DNA of 64,000 nucleotides from contig NC_077230.1 of the NCBI RefSeq assembly GCF_027887165.1, positions 34,547,351-34,611,350 of the forward strand. The letters run 5' to 3'. Shown one piece after another: positions 32,590 through 43,690 of the stretch. Each line of letters starts with the position of its first letter. The stretch's first letter is position 1. This DNA comes from Monodelphis domestica (taxonomy: Eukaryota; Chordata; Mammalia; Didelphimorphia; Didelphidae). The notes under the pieces were generated by a model. That model saw only the letters and a program-made list of their open reading frames with translations. It searched no databases and was not told where the DNA came from. The position numbers were made by a program, and so were the translations under genes.

Positions 32590-35047
32590 TATAGTGCCTT
32601 TTAAATGACCCCCCAACCTCTCCCTCTCTTGTGTAGCTCCCCTCCCCACATGCCCATTTATTATCCTTCTACTTCTCCATAGGAAACAATACAATTCTCT
32701 GCCCCCAATGGATCTGATTGTTCTCTCTCTGAGTCAATTTTAGTGTGTGTAAGATTTAAGTATTATATGTTGCCAAACTCTTCCATTCTTCCATTGAATT
32801 GATCTTCTCCCCCTCCCCCATGAGCTTCTTTATGAAAAATATATTTACCCCATTTTATCTCTTTTCCAATTTCTCTTAGTATTAACCTATGTTTACACCT
32901 AGTGTTTTAAATACATTTTGATATATTATCCTATACAGTTTGTCACTGTACCCTCTAAGTACCATTTTTCTAGCTAACCTGATGAAAATAACAATTTTTA
33001 AGAGTTATCAATATGTTTCCTTATAGAAATACAAATCATTTTTACCTCATTGGGTCCCTTAAAAAAGTTTTGTTTTCTTTTTTTTCCTTTCTTACCTTTT
33101 GGTGATTCCCTTGAGTTGTTTTGGGGTATGAAATTTTCTGTATAAGTCAGGTCTTTTCTTTAGGAATGCTTGGAAGTCTTTTTAAAATTAAATTACAAAA
33201 CTTTCCAGTGCATGACTATAATCAATTTTGCTGGGTAGTTGATTCTTGGTTGTAGACCCAGTTTCCTCATATTCTGTAATATCATATTTTTTGCCTTGCA
33301 GTCCTTCAGAGTGGATGCAGTCAGTTCCTGTGTTATCCTAACTGTGCATCCATGATATCTGAATGGTTTCTTTGTAGCATCTTTTCATTAATCTGGAAGT
33401 TCTTGAACTTGGCTATAACATTCCTTGGTGTTGTCAATTAGCTATTAAATGCAGCAGGTGGTCTGTGGATTCTTTCAATCTCTACTTTATCCTCTTGTTC
33501 AAGAATGCCTGAGCAGTTTTCTTGAATAATTTCCTGTAGAATGATATCCAGACTTTTTTCTTTGGTCATGATTTTCTGGTAGTCCAATGTTTCTTAAATT
33601 ATCTCTTCTGGATCTATTTTCTTGGTCTTTTTTTTCCAACATGTTGTTTCATATTTTCCTCAAATTTTTCATTCTTTTGACTTTGTTTTATAGACTCTTA
33701 TTGCCTTGTGAACTCATTTGCTTCTAGTTGTTGGATTTTTGGTTATCCTTTTCCTTTTGGTCTTTTTTTCTTTGTAGTTCATCTTTCATTTTCCTTGCTT
33801 CATTTTCAAGCTGGTAAATTCTGCCTTTTAAAACACTATTTTTTTGTTTTAGTTCATGTGCCTCTGTTTCCAAATGACCTATTTTGCTTTTTAAGATCTT
33901 TTCCCAATTGTCTTCAGCCTCTCTTAATTGTTTTTGGAATTGTGTTTTGAGTTCTTCCAAAGCCTATGTCCAGTTCTCTGGAGTTCCTAAGTTTTTGCTT
34001 GGTGTTTCTTGGTCCTCCTCCATTCCATTTGTTCTTTGTTCAGTACCCATATAGAAACTGTTGATTGTAATTTCTTTTTTCTTTTTCTGTTGTTTACTTA
34101 TATTCCTTCTCCTCTCCCCCCTCCCCATTGTTGGCTGTAATCATACACTTTTGTTTATTTGTTGGATCTGTGGAGTTTGGGCTATTCTGTCTTGAAGAGG
34201 CTTCTTCTCTGCTCTGCTGATTAACTAGATTAGACTGATGGAGTATTAAATGAGCCCTGAGACCAGATCTTCTTCAGTTTCCAACAGAAGCTGAAGGTGA
34301 AGATGAAGGTAGTTACCCTCATCCTCCTTTCTACTCCTGTCTGCCAGCAGCCTCCCTGTCAGCTGCCCAGTCAGAGTTCTGAGCTTCCCATGGTGGTACC
34401 AAGGTACTCTATCACAGTTATAGCCTTCACCCTGGGATCCCAGTCAGCTGGATTCTTACTGTGGGTCTCAGCATGTAAGTGGGAGGAAGAGTGTTGGAGA
34501 TTGAGATTCCCTGCCCTTTGAAGGCTTCTTATTTGCACTACTGGTAGATGGGATAAAGCCTGGCCAAGCTGATCTGCAAAGCTGGATGTGGATGTGCCTT
34601 AAGGCCAAAACCTCCAGAGGCAGAGGACCAAGATATGGAGAGTGGTGGCTGAAGGCAGTGACCCAGCTGCCCTCCTCTCTGCCCCTCTCCTTCAGCTATG
34701 TCCCTTCCAGTTGTCAGAGTCCTGGATCTCAAGTAACTGTGGTGGCAAGCACTTTCTCCAGGCCAGAGCTCTCACCCCAAGATCCCAGCAATCACCCAAA
34801 TCTCAGCGCAGTAGGTAGGGGAGGAATCCGGGGATCTTCCTTATTTCTTTTCCTTAAACTAGAGAATTCAGGCTTCTCTGTTGTGTACTTTTTACATTGA
34901 ATTGAGCAGGAGGGTCCCCTGGCTCTGTCTTGTTTGATTTGTTTTTCTATCGCCCTTGAAGCACTTTGTTTTTTATTATGTGGAAGAGTTTACACAGAGG
35001 ACTCAAATTTTGCTACTTCTAAGTGGCCATCTTGACTCTGCCTCTGA
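32590..35047 (-). mobile_element. Old L1, 5' part (inter-ORF, ORF1 remnant, 5' UTR)
   Basis: Pyrimidine-rich inter-ORF tract (32590-32850), then degraded ORF1: a coiled-coil piece survives at 33724-33960 (EELKTQFQKQLREAEDNWEK). It ends tggccatcttgactctgcc at the L1 5' terminus. ORF2 and the 3' end are not attached, so it is a fragment. Different subfamily from the intact L1, judged by its 5' UTR. Confidence 0.8.
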
Positions 35048-35089
35048 ACACTAAATCTTGAAACACTATACCTAACAACCCCTTTCCCT

Positions 35090-35960
35090 TATATCCTCAC
35101 TTCTTGCCTTTCACCCCTACCCCAAAAATAAAGAGGAAAACATTAAAAGGGTGAAAAATATCAAATATATTTAGCCCAACAAAGATGTATACCTCATTCT
35201 GCTTTATCAGTCTATCACTTCCCCTTTTATGTGGTGGGTATCATTGTTTAATCTTTACCCTCTAGAATTGTGGCTGATTGTTAAATATTGTGGTTAAATA
35301 GAGTCTATTAAATAAATGTCCATTAAATAGAGTTCTTAAATCTTTCAAATTTCTTTTTCTTCATGATGTTATTATGGTAAAACCCTCATGATATTGTGAA
35401 ATTTCTTCATGTGATCATGACAAATGCTTTTTCTGGTTCTATTCACTTTGTGTCAGTTCACAGAAATCTGCCCAGGTTTCTCCTAAGACCATTCTGGTAA
35501 TAATTTCTTATTATGCATAATTTGTTCAGCCATTTCCCAGTGGTGAACATCCTTAGTCTCCAATTTCTTACCTTTGAAAAAAATTTTTAAAAGTCTACTA
35601 TAATTATAAAAGTCTACTACTATCTATTGGGTCCTTTTTATTTTTATTGTTGAACTTCTATGGGATTATAGGTCTAGAAATGCAATTGCTAAATCAAAGA
35701 GTTAGTTCAATGACAGTTTAATGTGGCCTAGGACCAAAGTATTTACTGAATGCCTAGAAAAACCCACATTTCTACCAATATTAATACTATTACTTTCCAA
35801 TACCCCTCTAATAATTGTCATTTTTATTTGTCAATTGTCATTCTTTGTCAATCAGAATAATATGAAGTAGAAGCTCAGAGTTGCTTAAATTTATACTTCT
35901 CTACTTATTTAGTGATTTTGGACTATTTAAAATGGACTACTCTCTTGAAAACTGCCTTTT
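35090..35960 (-). mobile_element. Old L1 3' region
   Basis: Diverged match to the ORF2 C-terminus/3' UTR layout of the intact L1: aatttgttcagccatttccc and gtgaacatccttagtctcca correspond to 10815-10865, then gtctagaaatgcaattgc. Highly decayed. Confidence 0.6.
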
Positions 35961-36205
35961 TCATATCTTGGACTTTGTGATGGCCATTTAATTTAAAGAA
36001 ACCTCATGGTTCAAGTCCAAGGCTTTCATTTGATCAGTGTAGTAAATTGAAGGTCAGAAATGCTATAAATGACTTGCCTAAATTAATACAAATAGTTAGT
36101 GGAAACTACAACTAGATTCTAGAACTAGAAATAGAGGTCATGTCTCCTTAATTCCAAGATGATTTCATTGTCCATTGTATCAAACTATCCCTTTTTCTTC
36201 CACAG

Positions 36206-36302
36206 AGAACTGGAATTAAAAAATGAAGAGATGGAATTGAAAAGAATAATAGAAGAAGAAGGTCAGAAATATAAAAAAGACCTCAAGGAAATTGATGAAA
36301 GG
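36206..36302 (+). CDS. Exon A': coiled-coil linker exon (middle gene copy)
   Basis: Acceptor cttccacag, donor gg|gtgaga, 97 bp, same phases as exon A (1 nt plus 32 codons). Peptide starts ELELKNEEMELKRIIEEEG and continues with charged KKDLKEIDER, a much more regular coiled coil than exon A. Neurabin also has a coiled coil between PDZ and SAM. Against exon A only about 10 of 29 aligned residues are identical, although the adjacent intron is about 82% identical by hand alignment. Of the two copies this looks the more constrained. Confidence 0.7.
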
Positions 36303-36317
36303 GTGAGAGTACAGTTC

Positions 36318-36319
<2 letters not shown>

Positions 36320-36401
<82 letters not shown>
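36320..36401. repeat. Pure (TA)40 microsatellite next to a splice donor
   Basis: About 82 bp of uninterrupted TA starting 17 bp after the exon A' donor. The left-unit counterpart has no such expansion directly after exon A. It can form cruciform structures and is likely length-unstable. Confidence 0.97.
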
Positions 36402-36402
<1 letters not shown>

Positions 36403-36406
<4 letters not shown>

Positions 36407-37461
36407 ATCTATGATTAAAAACCCAGTGTCTGGCTCACATATTTTCCCTCTTCTTTGTGAATAAAATCTAAATCCTGTGACTTCCAAACTGAAACCAGAG
36501 AGTTTAACAATTAATATCCAGCATACCTTGAAATAAATCTTATTATATATACATATATGCATATAAGTCTCATATACTCACAGCTTAGCAAAGGACCAGA
36601 CACATAAAAAGCATTTAATAAAGGTCATTTTTTTCTTTCTATATACACATGACAAGATGTATAAATATATACATACACACATTTATATATGTGTGTGTGT
36701 GTGTAACTTACATCTATATATACACCTCTATCAAAGACCAGGATACTTTTTTATCAAACCTCTCCTAACATCATTCTAACTGCAAATGGCCTGGTCACTG
36801 TAATTTCCCAGTTCTTATGGCACTTTCACTAATTTTGTCTTTGAACATCTTTACTAGTCCATGCTACAAAATTATAACCTCCCTGGAGACAGAATCTGTC
36901 TTTTCCCTTTCATATACAATACTACACACAGAGAGAGGTTTCATTTTATAATATTAAGAATGAAGACCTACAATGAAGTCCTCCTTCTAATGTCCATCCT
37001 GGATGTCTAAACCTCACCAAGTCGGTAACATCTTAGTGCTCTGGGAAACTCTCTGCAACTAGAGAGCAATGGAAGTGACACTTTCCTTGAAAAAGTTAAT
37101 TCTTCACTGGGAGATCTTTTCACCTTGAATTCTATCCCTAACCTCATCTACTATGACTATTCCTATCCCCTTTCCCTTTCCTATTCCCATTTTGATCTCT
37201 ATACCAATATCTATCCCTATCCCTAACTTCATGTTAATCCTTAAATCTATTTTGATTATTATTCCCTGACAACCTATTCATGGAATTTGTGTATAAGTAT
37301 TTTTCATGTATAGTATTAAGGGGTTAATTGGAGAGTAGAGAGGTCAGATAAGTGGCTAGCAGGTACAAATGAGTTATTTATAGAATAGTTATGAATGCTG
37401 GAGAAAAAAAGGATTGAATAAATTGAAATTAATAGAATTATTATGGTTGCACAAATTTCAG
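36403..37461. other. Intron A'-B'
   Basis: Aligns with the second half of the left intron (5750-6880). No gene. Short (TG)n at 36690-36705. Confidence 0.6.
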
Positions 37462-37594
37462 ACTAACAACTTGATAGAGAAACTTAAAAAATATGTGAAC
37501 ATATCTGAAGTGAATATCGGAAATCAGCCTGAGGAGACAGTAAAAGAAGATATAACAACAGGGCAATTATTGGCCGCAGAGGATATCAGTTTAG
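37462..37594 (+). CDS. Exon B': acidic linker exon (middle gene copy)
   Basis: Acceptor acaaatttcag, donor g|gtaaga, 133 bp: 44 codons plus 1 nt. Starts TNNLIEKLKKYVNISE and ends EDITTGQLLAAEDISL. Phase 1 out matches exon E (46887), giving G+AT (Asp). It is 26 codons shorter than exon B with the frame kept. The terminal motif E-D-[LI]-[ST]-x-G-Q-L-L-A is the most conserved part between the two copies. Confidence 0.68.
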
Positions 37595-38646
37595 GTAAGA
37601 GATTGATTCTTGATTAGGCTAAAAGGAATCAATTAGTGTCAAGAAAAGAGGCAGCAGAGGTTATAATGTAAATATGGAATTTTAGCTGGTAAACATTCTG
37701 TTGGTCTATTACCACAAATATTTTTAATTTTTAATTGTAAAATTTTAATTTTAAATTTAAAAAATTTTAAAAATTAAAAAAAAATGTAAATGTTACATGG
37801 AGGAACAATTTTTGACAACTTTTTTTTTACTGTTTTAAAATTCAGATTTGCTACTTACCCTCCTCCAACTCCCAGACAAGGTGTTATACATGTTACATGT
37901 ATGTATGTTATACATACTTCCATATTATTTCTGTCCATAGATGATAGAAGACATATCACTCTTACAATAAAAATCTCATGAAGGTTATATTATAGGAGCA
38001 GATGTCAGGTTTTGATCTGTCCTTAGCTTCTAATAGTTCTGTCTTTGGCTACAGACACTATTTTCTTCATGAATCCCTTGCAGTTATCTTGGAGACTTAC
38101 TTTACTGATAATGGTTTTAGTCCTTCACAGTTGATCATGGGAAAATATTTCTGTTACTATATACATTGTTCTTCTGGTTCTGCTTTCTTTTTTCTGAACT
38201 CACTCTTTCACTGTTTTTTTATGGTACAATAGTATTTCATTATAACTATATAGAAGAACTTGTTCATTCTTCTCCCATGTGATGAATAACCCGATAGTTT
38301 CCAATTCATTGCCACTATAAAAAAAGGTGCTAATAATATTTTGGTACAGTTAATTCCTTTTATTCTATCTTTGATCCATTTGGGATACTAAGCCTGTAAT
38401 GAGACTACCGGCTCAAAGGGTATGCATAGTTGTCTTTGGGTATGGTTCCCTATAGCTCTCAAGAATGGTTGTATCAGTTCACAGTTCCACCTATAGCATA
38501 TCAGTGTTTCAATTTTGCCATGTCTCCCCCAACATTTATCATTTTCTATTTAGGTCAGTTTAGCTAATATAAAAGTTAAGAAGGCATTTCTCAGAATTGT
38601 TTTAATTTAACTTTCTCTCATCAGTAGTGATTTGGACCATTTGTTC

Positions 38647-39660
38647 TGTAAACCTTAAAATTCCTTAGACTTATAAATGTTGGAAATTTCACCATTGGGA
38701 AATTTCATACTTGAAAAATTTCCTATTGATAGTGGAAACTCTATTGGAATGTGAACCCCATTGGCATGGGAGGTTCCTCCTCCTCCCTTCTTAAGATTAC
38801 TTTAGGACAGAAACCTTTTGCTGAACAATGGAAAGGGCTTTGACCTATGCTTAAGCACAGAAGAGGAATTTCTTTTGACTCATGATTGATTTTAGAATTG
38901 ATACAATAGAGATACTTGGAATGACAGAACCAGGTCTTGGAAAATACAATTTCCACCCCACTCAGTCCTAACAGGATTTAGGAAGGGCTGCAGCATAGAT
39001 CAAAATTTAATTATTCCAATCTCTACCCTACTCAGGGTAACAGGATTTAGGAAGGGATGTAGCAAAGGGTCAAGATTTAATTATTTGAGAATATGACCTT
39101 CAACAGACATGTGCAAAGCCACAGACCTCTGGGCGGTCCTGGGTTAAGCTAGAGCCACCATTGGCACAGGGAAGACATGGACAGTGATTGGTAGATGTGA
39201 GAACTGAGGGGAGGGAACTTGAATGGTTTCCTTAAAAAGAGAGGGGTCTGAGGACTGAGGTGGTGGTTGGTTGGAGAGGTTTTGGCTCTGAGAGGTTGTG
39301 CTGGCTCTGAAGGAAGCTGCTCTGAAGGAAGCTGGAGGTGGAGGCCCCTGAGACTGTTTCTCCATTTTGGTCACGTGAGTGATAGGGACTGATCTCCTTT
39401 CTTTGCCTCAGCTATCTAAGGGCTTGAGCCTTTTGGCCCAGCCTAAACAGAAGGGGTATTTAAGCCCTATTCCCTTCTCTCCCCTTTCTCTCTCCCTCTC
39501 TCTCTCTATCTCTAATTCCTTTCTTCCTCCTGTTTGTAATTAAACTCTATAAAAGGTTGAAGGCTGACTTGTGTTTTCATTTAGGAATTACATAGCTGAA
39601 TTCCTTGGCTACCTTAAATTAATATATATCAGTCTTTTAAAGTGATTTCCTTGTCACAGT
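38647..39660 (+). mobile_element. Solo LTR of an endogenous retrovirus, inserted in the old L1
   Basis: About 1 kb from tgtaaaccttaaaatt to ccttgtcaca, with gttc on both sides as a possible 4-bp target duplication (gamma-retrovirus-like size). A ctataaaagg/aattaaa region lies near its 3' part. The left-unit L1 is uninterrupted at the corresponding point (about 8650), so the insertion postdates the duplication. Middle-aged fossil. Confidence 0.65.
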
Positions 39661-41294
39661 TCATATAACTGGATAATTTTAATCTCTTCCTCTGAGAACT
39701 GCCTGTTAATATCTATTTCTTGATTGGGGAATGTTTTGTATTCTTATAAATTTGACTTGGTTCTCTATATATTTGAGAAATGAGGCTTTAGTCAGATACT
39801 TGATATAAAGCCCCCCCCATATTTGTTGTTTCCCAGATTTGTTGTTTCCTTTCTCATTGGTTTTATTTCAGTAAAATCTTTTAAATTTAATTAAATTAAA
39901 ATACTTTTTAAATTAAGTAAGCAACGATTTATAATATTTGATTTATTTTTTCACAAAACCAACTTTTTTTTCTTATTTGTTAGTTTTATAATTTTATTTC
40001 AATTTATTCATATCTCCCTTGATTTTCAGGATTTCCAAATTGCTGTTTAATTATGGGTTTTTAATTTGTTCTTTCATAGTTTTTTACTTGCATAACCACT
40101 TGATGTTCTGTTTCTCTATTTTATTAATATGAGCAATGAGATATGAATTTCCTTCTGAGTACTGCTTGGCTGCATCCCATAAATTTTGTTTACATTCCAT
40201 AAATGTTGTTAATGATATTGTTATTTATTTCTATGATTTAATCTTTGATCCATTTGCTCTTAGGAAAAGATTGTTTCTAATTCTAAATATTAGTTTCTAA
40301 TTTATTTTTAGACTTCTGCATTTTGTGTCACTTTTCTAGCATTCTGGTCTGAAAAGTATGGATTTAATATTTCTGTTTCTATACATTTGGATGTGAGGCT
40401 TTTATGACCACTTATGTGGTTGATTTTTGTGAAAGTCACACATATTGCTGAGAAAAAGTGCATTCCTTTCTATTTCCCTTCAGTTTTCTCCAGAGGTCTA
40501 TCATGTCTGGGTTTTCTAAAGATCTCTTTACCTTCTTAACTTCTTTCTTGTTTATTTTCTGGTTGGATTTATCTACTTTTGAGAGGGGAATGTTGAGATA
40601 TTCCCCACTAGTAATATTTTTATTTTATTTTTCCTTCTGTAACTTCTTTAATTCTTCCTTTATGAATATGGATGCTATGCCATTTGATGCATAAATGTTT
40701 AATAATGATATTGTTTTCATTATCTATCATACCTTTTATCGTTATGTACTTTCTTTCCTTATTTCCTTTGATCAGATCAGTCTGCTTTTGATTTGTCTGA
40801 AATCAGATTTGCTATCCTGGCTTTTATTACTTTATTTGAGGCATAGTATATGCTACTCGAGCCTCTTTTATTCTGTGTGTGTTGTCTCCATGTTTTAAAT
40901 GTGTTTCTTGTGGGCAGAATAATGTGGTGTTCTGGTTTTTTTAAACAACTCTGCTATCCTTTTCTGTTTCATGTGTAAATTCAGCCCATTCATGAATCCA
41001 CATACATCATTACTAATTGTGTTTTCATGCATCTTATTTTCCCCGTTTATTTTTCTCTTTCTCTCTTCTTAGCTTTTCCATGTTCACAGATGTTTTGTTA
41101 TTGACTATCACCTCCCCCAATTCAACCCTCCTTTTTTGTTCACCCTCAATCCCTTATTCTCTCTAACCTCCTACTTCCCTATAGGGTAAGATAAGTTTCT
41201 ACAGATGAATATGGCTGTTATTTCCTTTTTGAGCTAGTTCTGATGAGAGTAAGGTCCAATCAGAGTTAAAGCACATCTCCTCCACTGGATTTGT

Positions 41295-41675
41295 TGTTTA
41301 TGTGCCTGTTAAGGAGAAATAGTTTGCCTCCTTCTGTAAAAAATAGACTCGAATACAGGACTACAATCCCCATGAGCCTTTGCTCCACTTCCCCAGAATG
41401 CCTTGTAATCTCACCTGGGCCGAGATCGAGAAGATATTTAAGCAAAGGCTTTTGAAGGGCTCGGCTTTTTGGACTTCCGTTTTTGGAGCAGAGGCGTCTC
41501 TTCCATGATGTGAGGTTATTTTGTCTAGGCCTCTGGCCTAGGCACATGTTTCTTACTTGTATATTCTTAATCTTTAACCTTTAATAAACCTCTAAAAAAT
41601 ATATATTCCTTGCAGAGAGAAACTAATTTCTACCTGCCTCAGTCTCCCCATCTCCCCTAAATTTTAACTGTTACA
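41295..41675 (+). mobile_element. Probable solo LTR, inserted in the L1 inter-ORF tract
   Basis: About 380 bp of GC-richer sequence between pyrimidine-rich L1 flanks, from about tgtttatgtgcc to taactgttaca. An AATAAA (tttaataaacctc near 41580) lies about 90 bp before the end, as in the R region of LTRs. Family unresolved; edges approximate. Confidence 0.5.
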
Positions 41676-43690
41676 CTTCTAGATCTCCTTTTCTCTCTTC
41701 TCCATTTATTCCTCTTTCCCATTCCCTCCCTTTTAATATCATCCCATCTTATTTAGCTTCCTTTCTTTGATGCATACCCCTTTTATTGCTCCAATATTAA
41801 GTATTTTAGATACTTTAATCTTAAGTATTATTTTCAATATTAAGTATTTTAGATTCTTTAGCTTTAGCTTGCCTTTGAAATATTATAGATGTCTTAATTA
41901 TTTCAATGATCATCTTGCCAGGTATGAATGAACTCAATTCAACTTTTGCAAAACTATCAAGTATTCTTCTTCTCTTGAGTATTGAACTTAGTATCAAATT
42001 TTGCTTTCAACTTTTTTGCGTGAGAAAAGTCCGAAATTTCTCTATTTCATTAAAGAGCAATTGTTACCTTTTGGAAGATTAATCTTGGTTTTACTCAGTG
42101 TATAATTCTAGGTTTCAGTCCTAGAATCTACTTTTCAGAATGTCATATTCTGTGCCTTCCAGTCCTTTAATGTAAAAACTGCTATGTCCTGGAGAATCCT
42201 GACTATGGCTCCTCAATATTTAAAATGTTTCCTTCTGGCAGCTTCTACCACTTTTTCTGTGGCCTGGGAGTTCTAGAATTTGGTTATAGTAGTACTGGGG
42301 TATTTTATTTTGGGTTCTCTTTCAGGAAGAGATAGGTGGATTCTCTCTATTTCTATTTCCCCCTCTTGTTTGAGGATATCGTAATATTCCCTGATGACTT
42401 CTTTTACTATGGAATTCAGGATTTTCTTTTGATCGTGGTTTTCAGGTATTCTGATGATCCTTAGATGACTTCTCCTGGGTCTATTTTCTAGGCTGGTCAT
42501 ATTTACAATTGAAGTATTTCAGACTTTCTTCTTTTTTTTTTTAAATTTTGGATTTCGTTTTATTGTTTCTTGCTTATAGTTTCATTAACTTCCATCAGTC
42601 CAATTCTAATTTTAAGGAGTTTTCTTCTTTGAGTTCTTGGGTTTCCTTTTCTACTTGGCTGTCTTTTCTTTAAAGGGTTGTTTTCTTCATGTTTTGTTTC
42701 GTTTTGATTTTTATTGTTTTGGTTTTGGGTTGTTGTTTTTTTTTTGGCCTCTATTCCCATTTGGTGGATTCAATTAATTAGGAAGTTTTTTTCTTCAATG
42801 ATTTTTTCCCCCAGATATTGAGTTTTTCAATTAGTTCCCTTATATTTTTTAACTTCTTCCAGGGATTCTTTTTAAGATCTAAACTCCTTGCCCACTTTCT
42901 TTTGAGGCTTGACATGTCTCCTTTATGGCATTGTTGTCCTCTTCTGGGTCCATATATTGATCTTCCTTGTCACTAAAGTACCTTTCCCAGGTCAGTTTTT
43001 TCTTATTTTACTTGTTTTTCAATTTTTTCTTTCCTTTGTAACCATATTTATCTTTTGAGATCCTTCTCTGTTCCTGGAGTAAAAGGGTATATTGCTCTAA
43101 GATTACAGAGTACTCTTCTCTGGTATTTGGTGTAGGACTAGCTGCCCTTGTTCCTCGTGGTTTGTCTGTCACGGAGACAGCAGTACTGGCATGTTCTGGG
43201 GTGGTTGGCAACTGTTTCATTCAACTATATTTAGCATAATGACTTACCAGTTCCCCCATTGTTTTGTGGGTTAGTCTGGTCCCCACTATGCTACTTCACT
43301 GCCCCTACCAAGTAGCCTGGGTGGAGAAGGCTCCCTGCTTTGATTTCTACTGCCCCAGGCTTTACCCCACCACATGTAAGTAAGCAAATTACTTCACTGT
43401 AGTTCTAGTTCCCCCTTCTTGCATCCCTGTAACCTCAAGATTCTTTTGCTATTTGGAAGTGGATAGTTCATTGTTAATTCTAGTTCCATCTTTACTCCTT
43501 TGGAGTCCCAAGGCTCTGATGTCACATGAGAGTTTGAAGGTTCCTTACCTTCTCTACCTGTATAGAGTGACCCCAGCTGGGTTCCAAGATCTGCCAGTAC
43601 TATCAGATTGCTCTCTTCTCTTACCTAAAGTGAGATGTTGCTCCAGCTTTTCTTTGTTTTGAGGCAATTTGTTTTCTTTAGTTTTTGCAT

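Larger units (their letters stand above)
37800..43690 (-). mobile_element. Old L1, right-unit copy, nearly 5'-complete but lacking the RT region
   Basis: Minus-strand order: 3' region (37800-38646 and 39661-39900), jump past the RT domain, endonuclease-RT linker and endonuclease (39900-41000), inter-ORF pyrimidine tract (41090-41760), ORF1 remnant (RRM piece at 42273-42500 with RPRRSHLRIIRIPE), and 5' UTR to about 43690. Same internal jump as 7790-9275. The left copy ends near 9275, equivalent to about 40250 here. Two LTRs are inserted (38647-39660 and 41295-41675). Confidence 0.82.

Noticed and set aside
32139-32594. 151-codon + strand frame downstream of a TATA-like motif
   Set aside because: Runs into the pyrimidine-rich L1 spacer, so its C-terminal half is L1 antisense; no protein family recognised.
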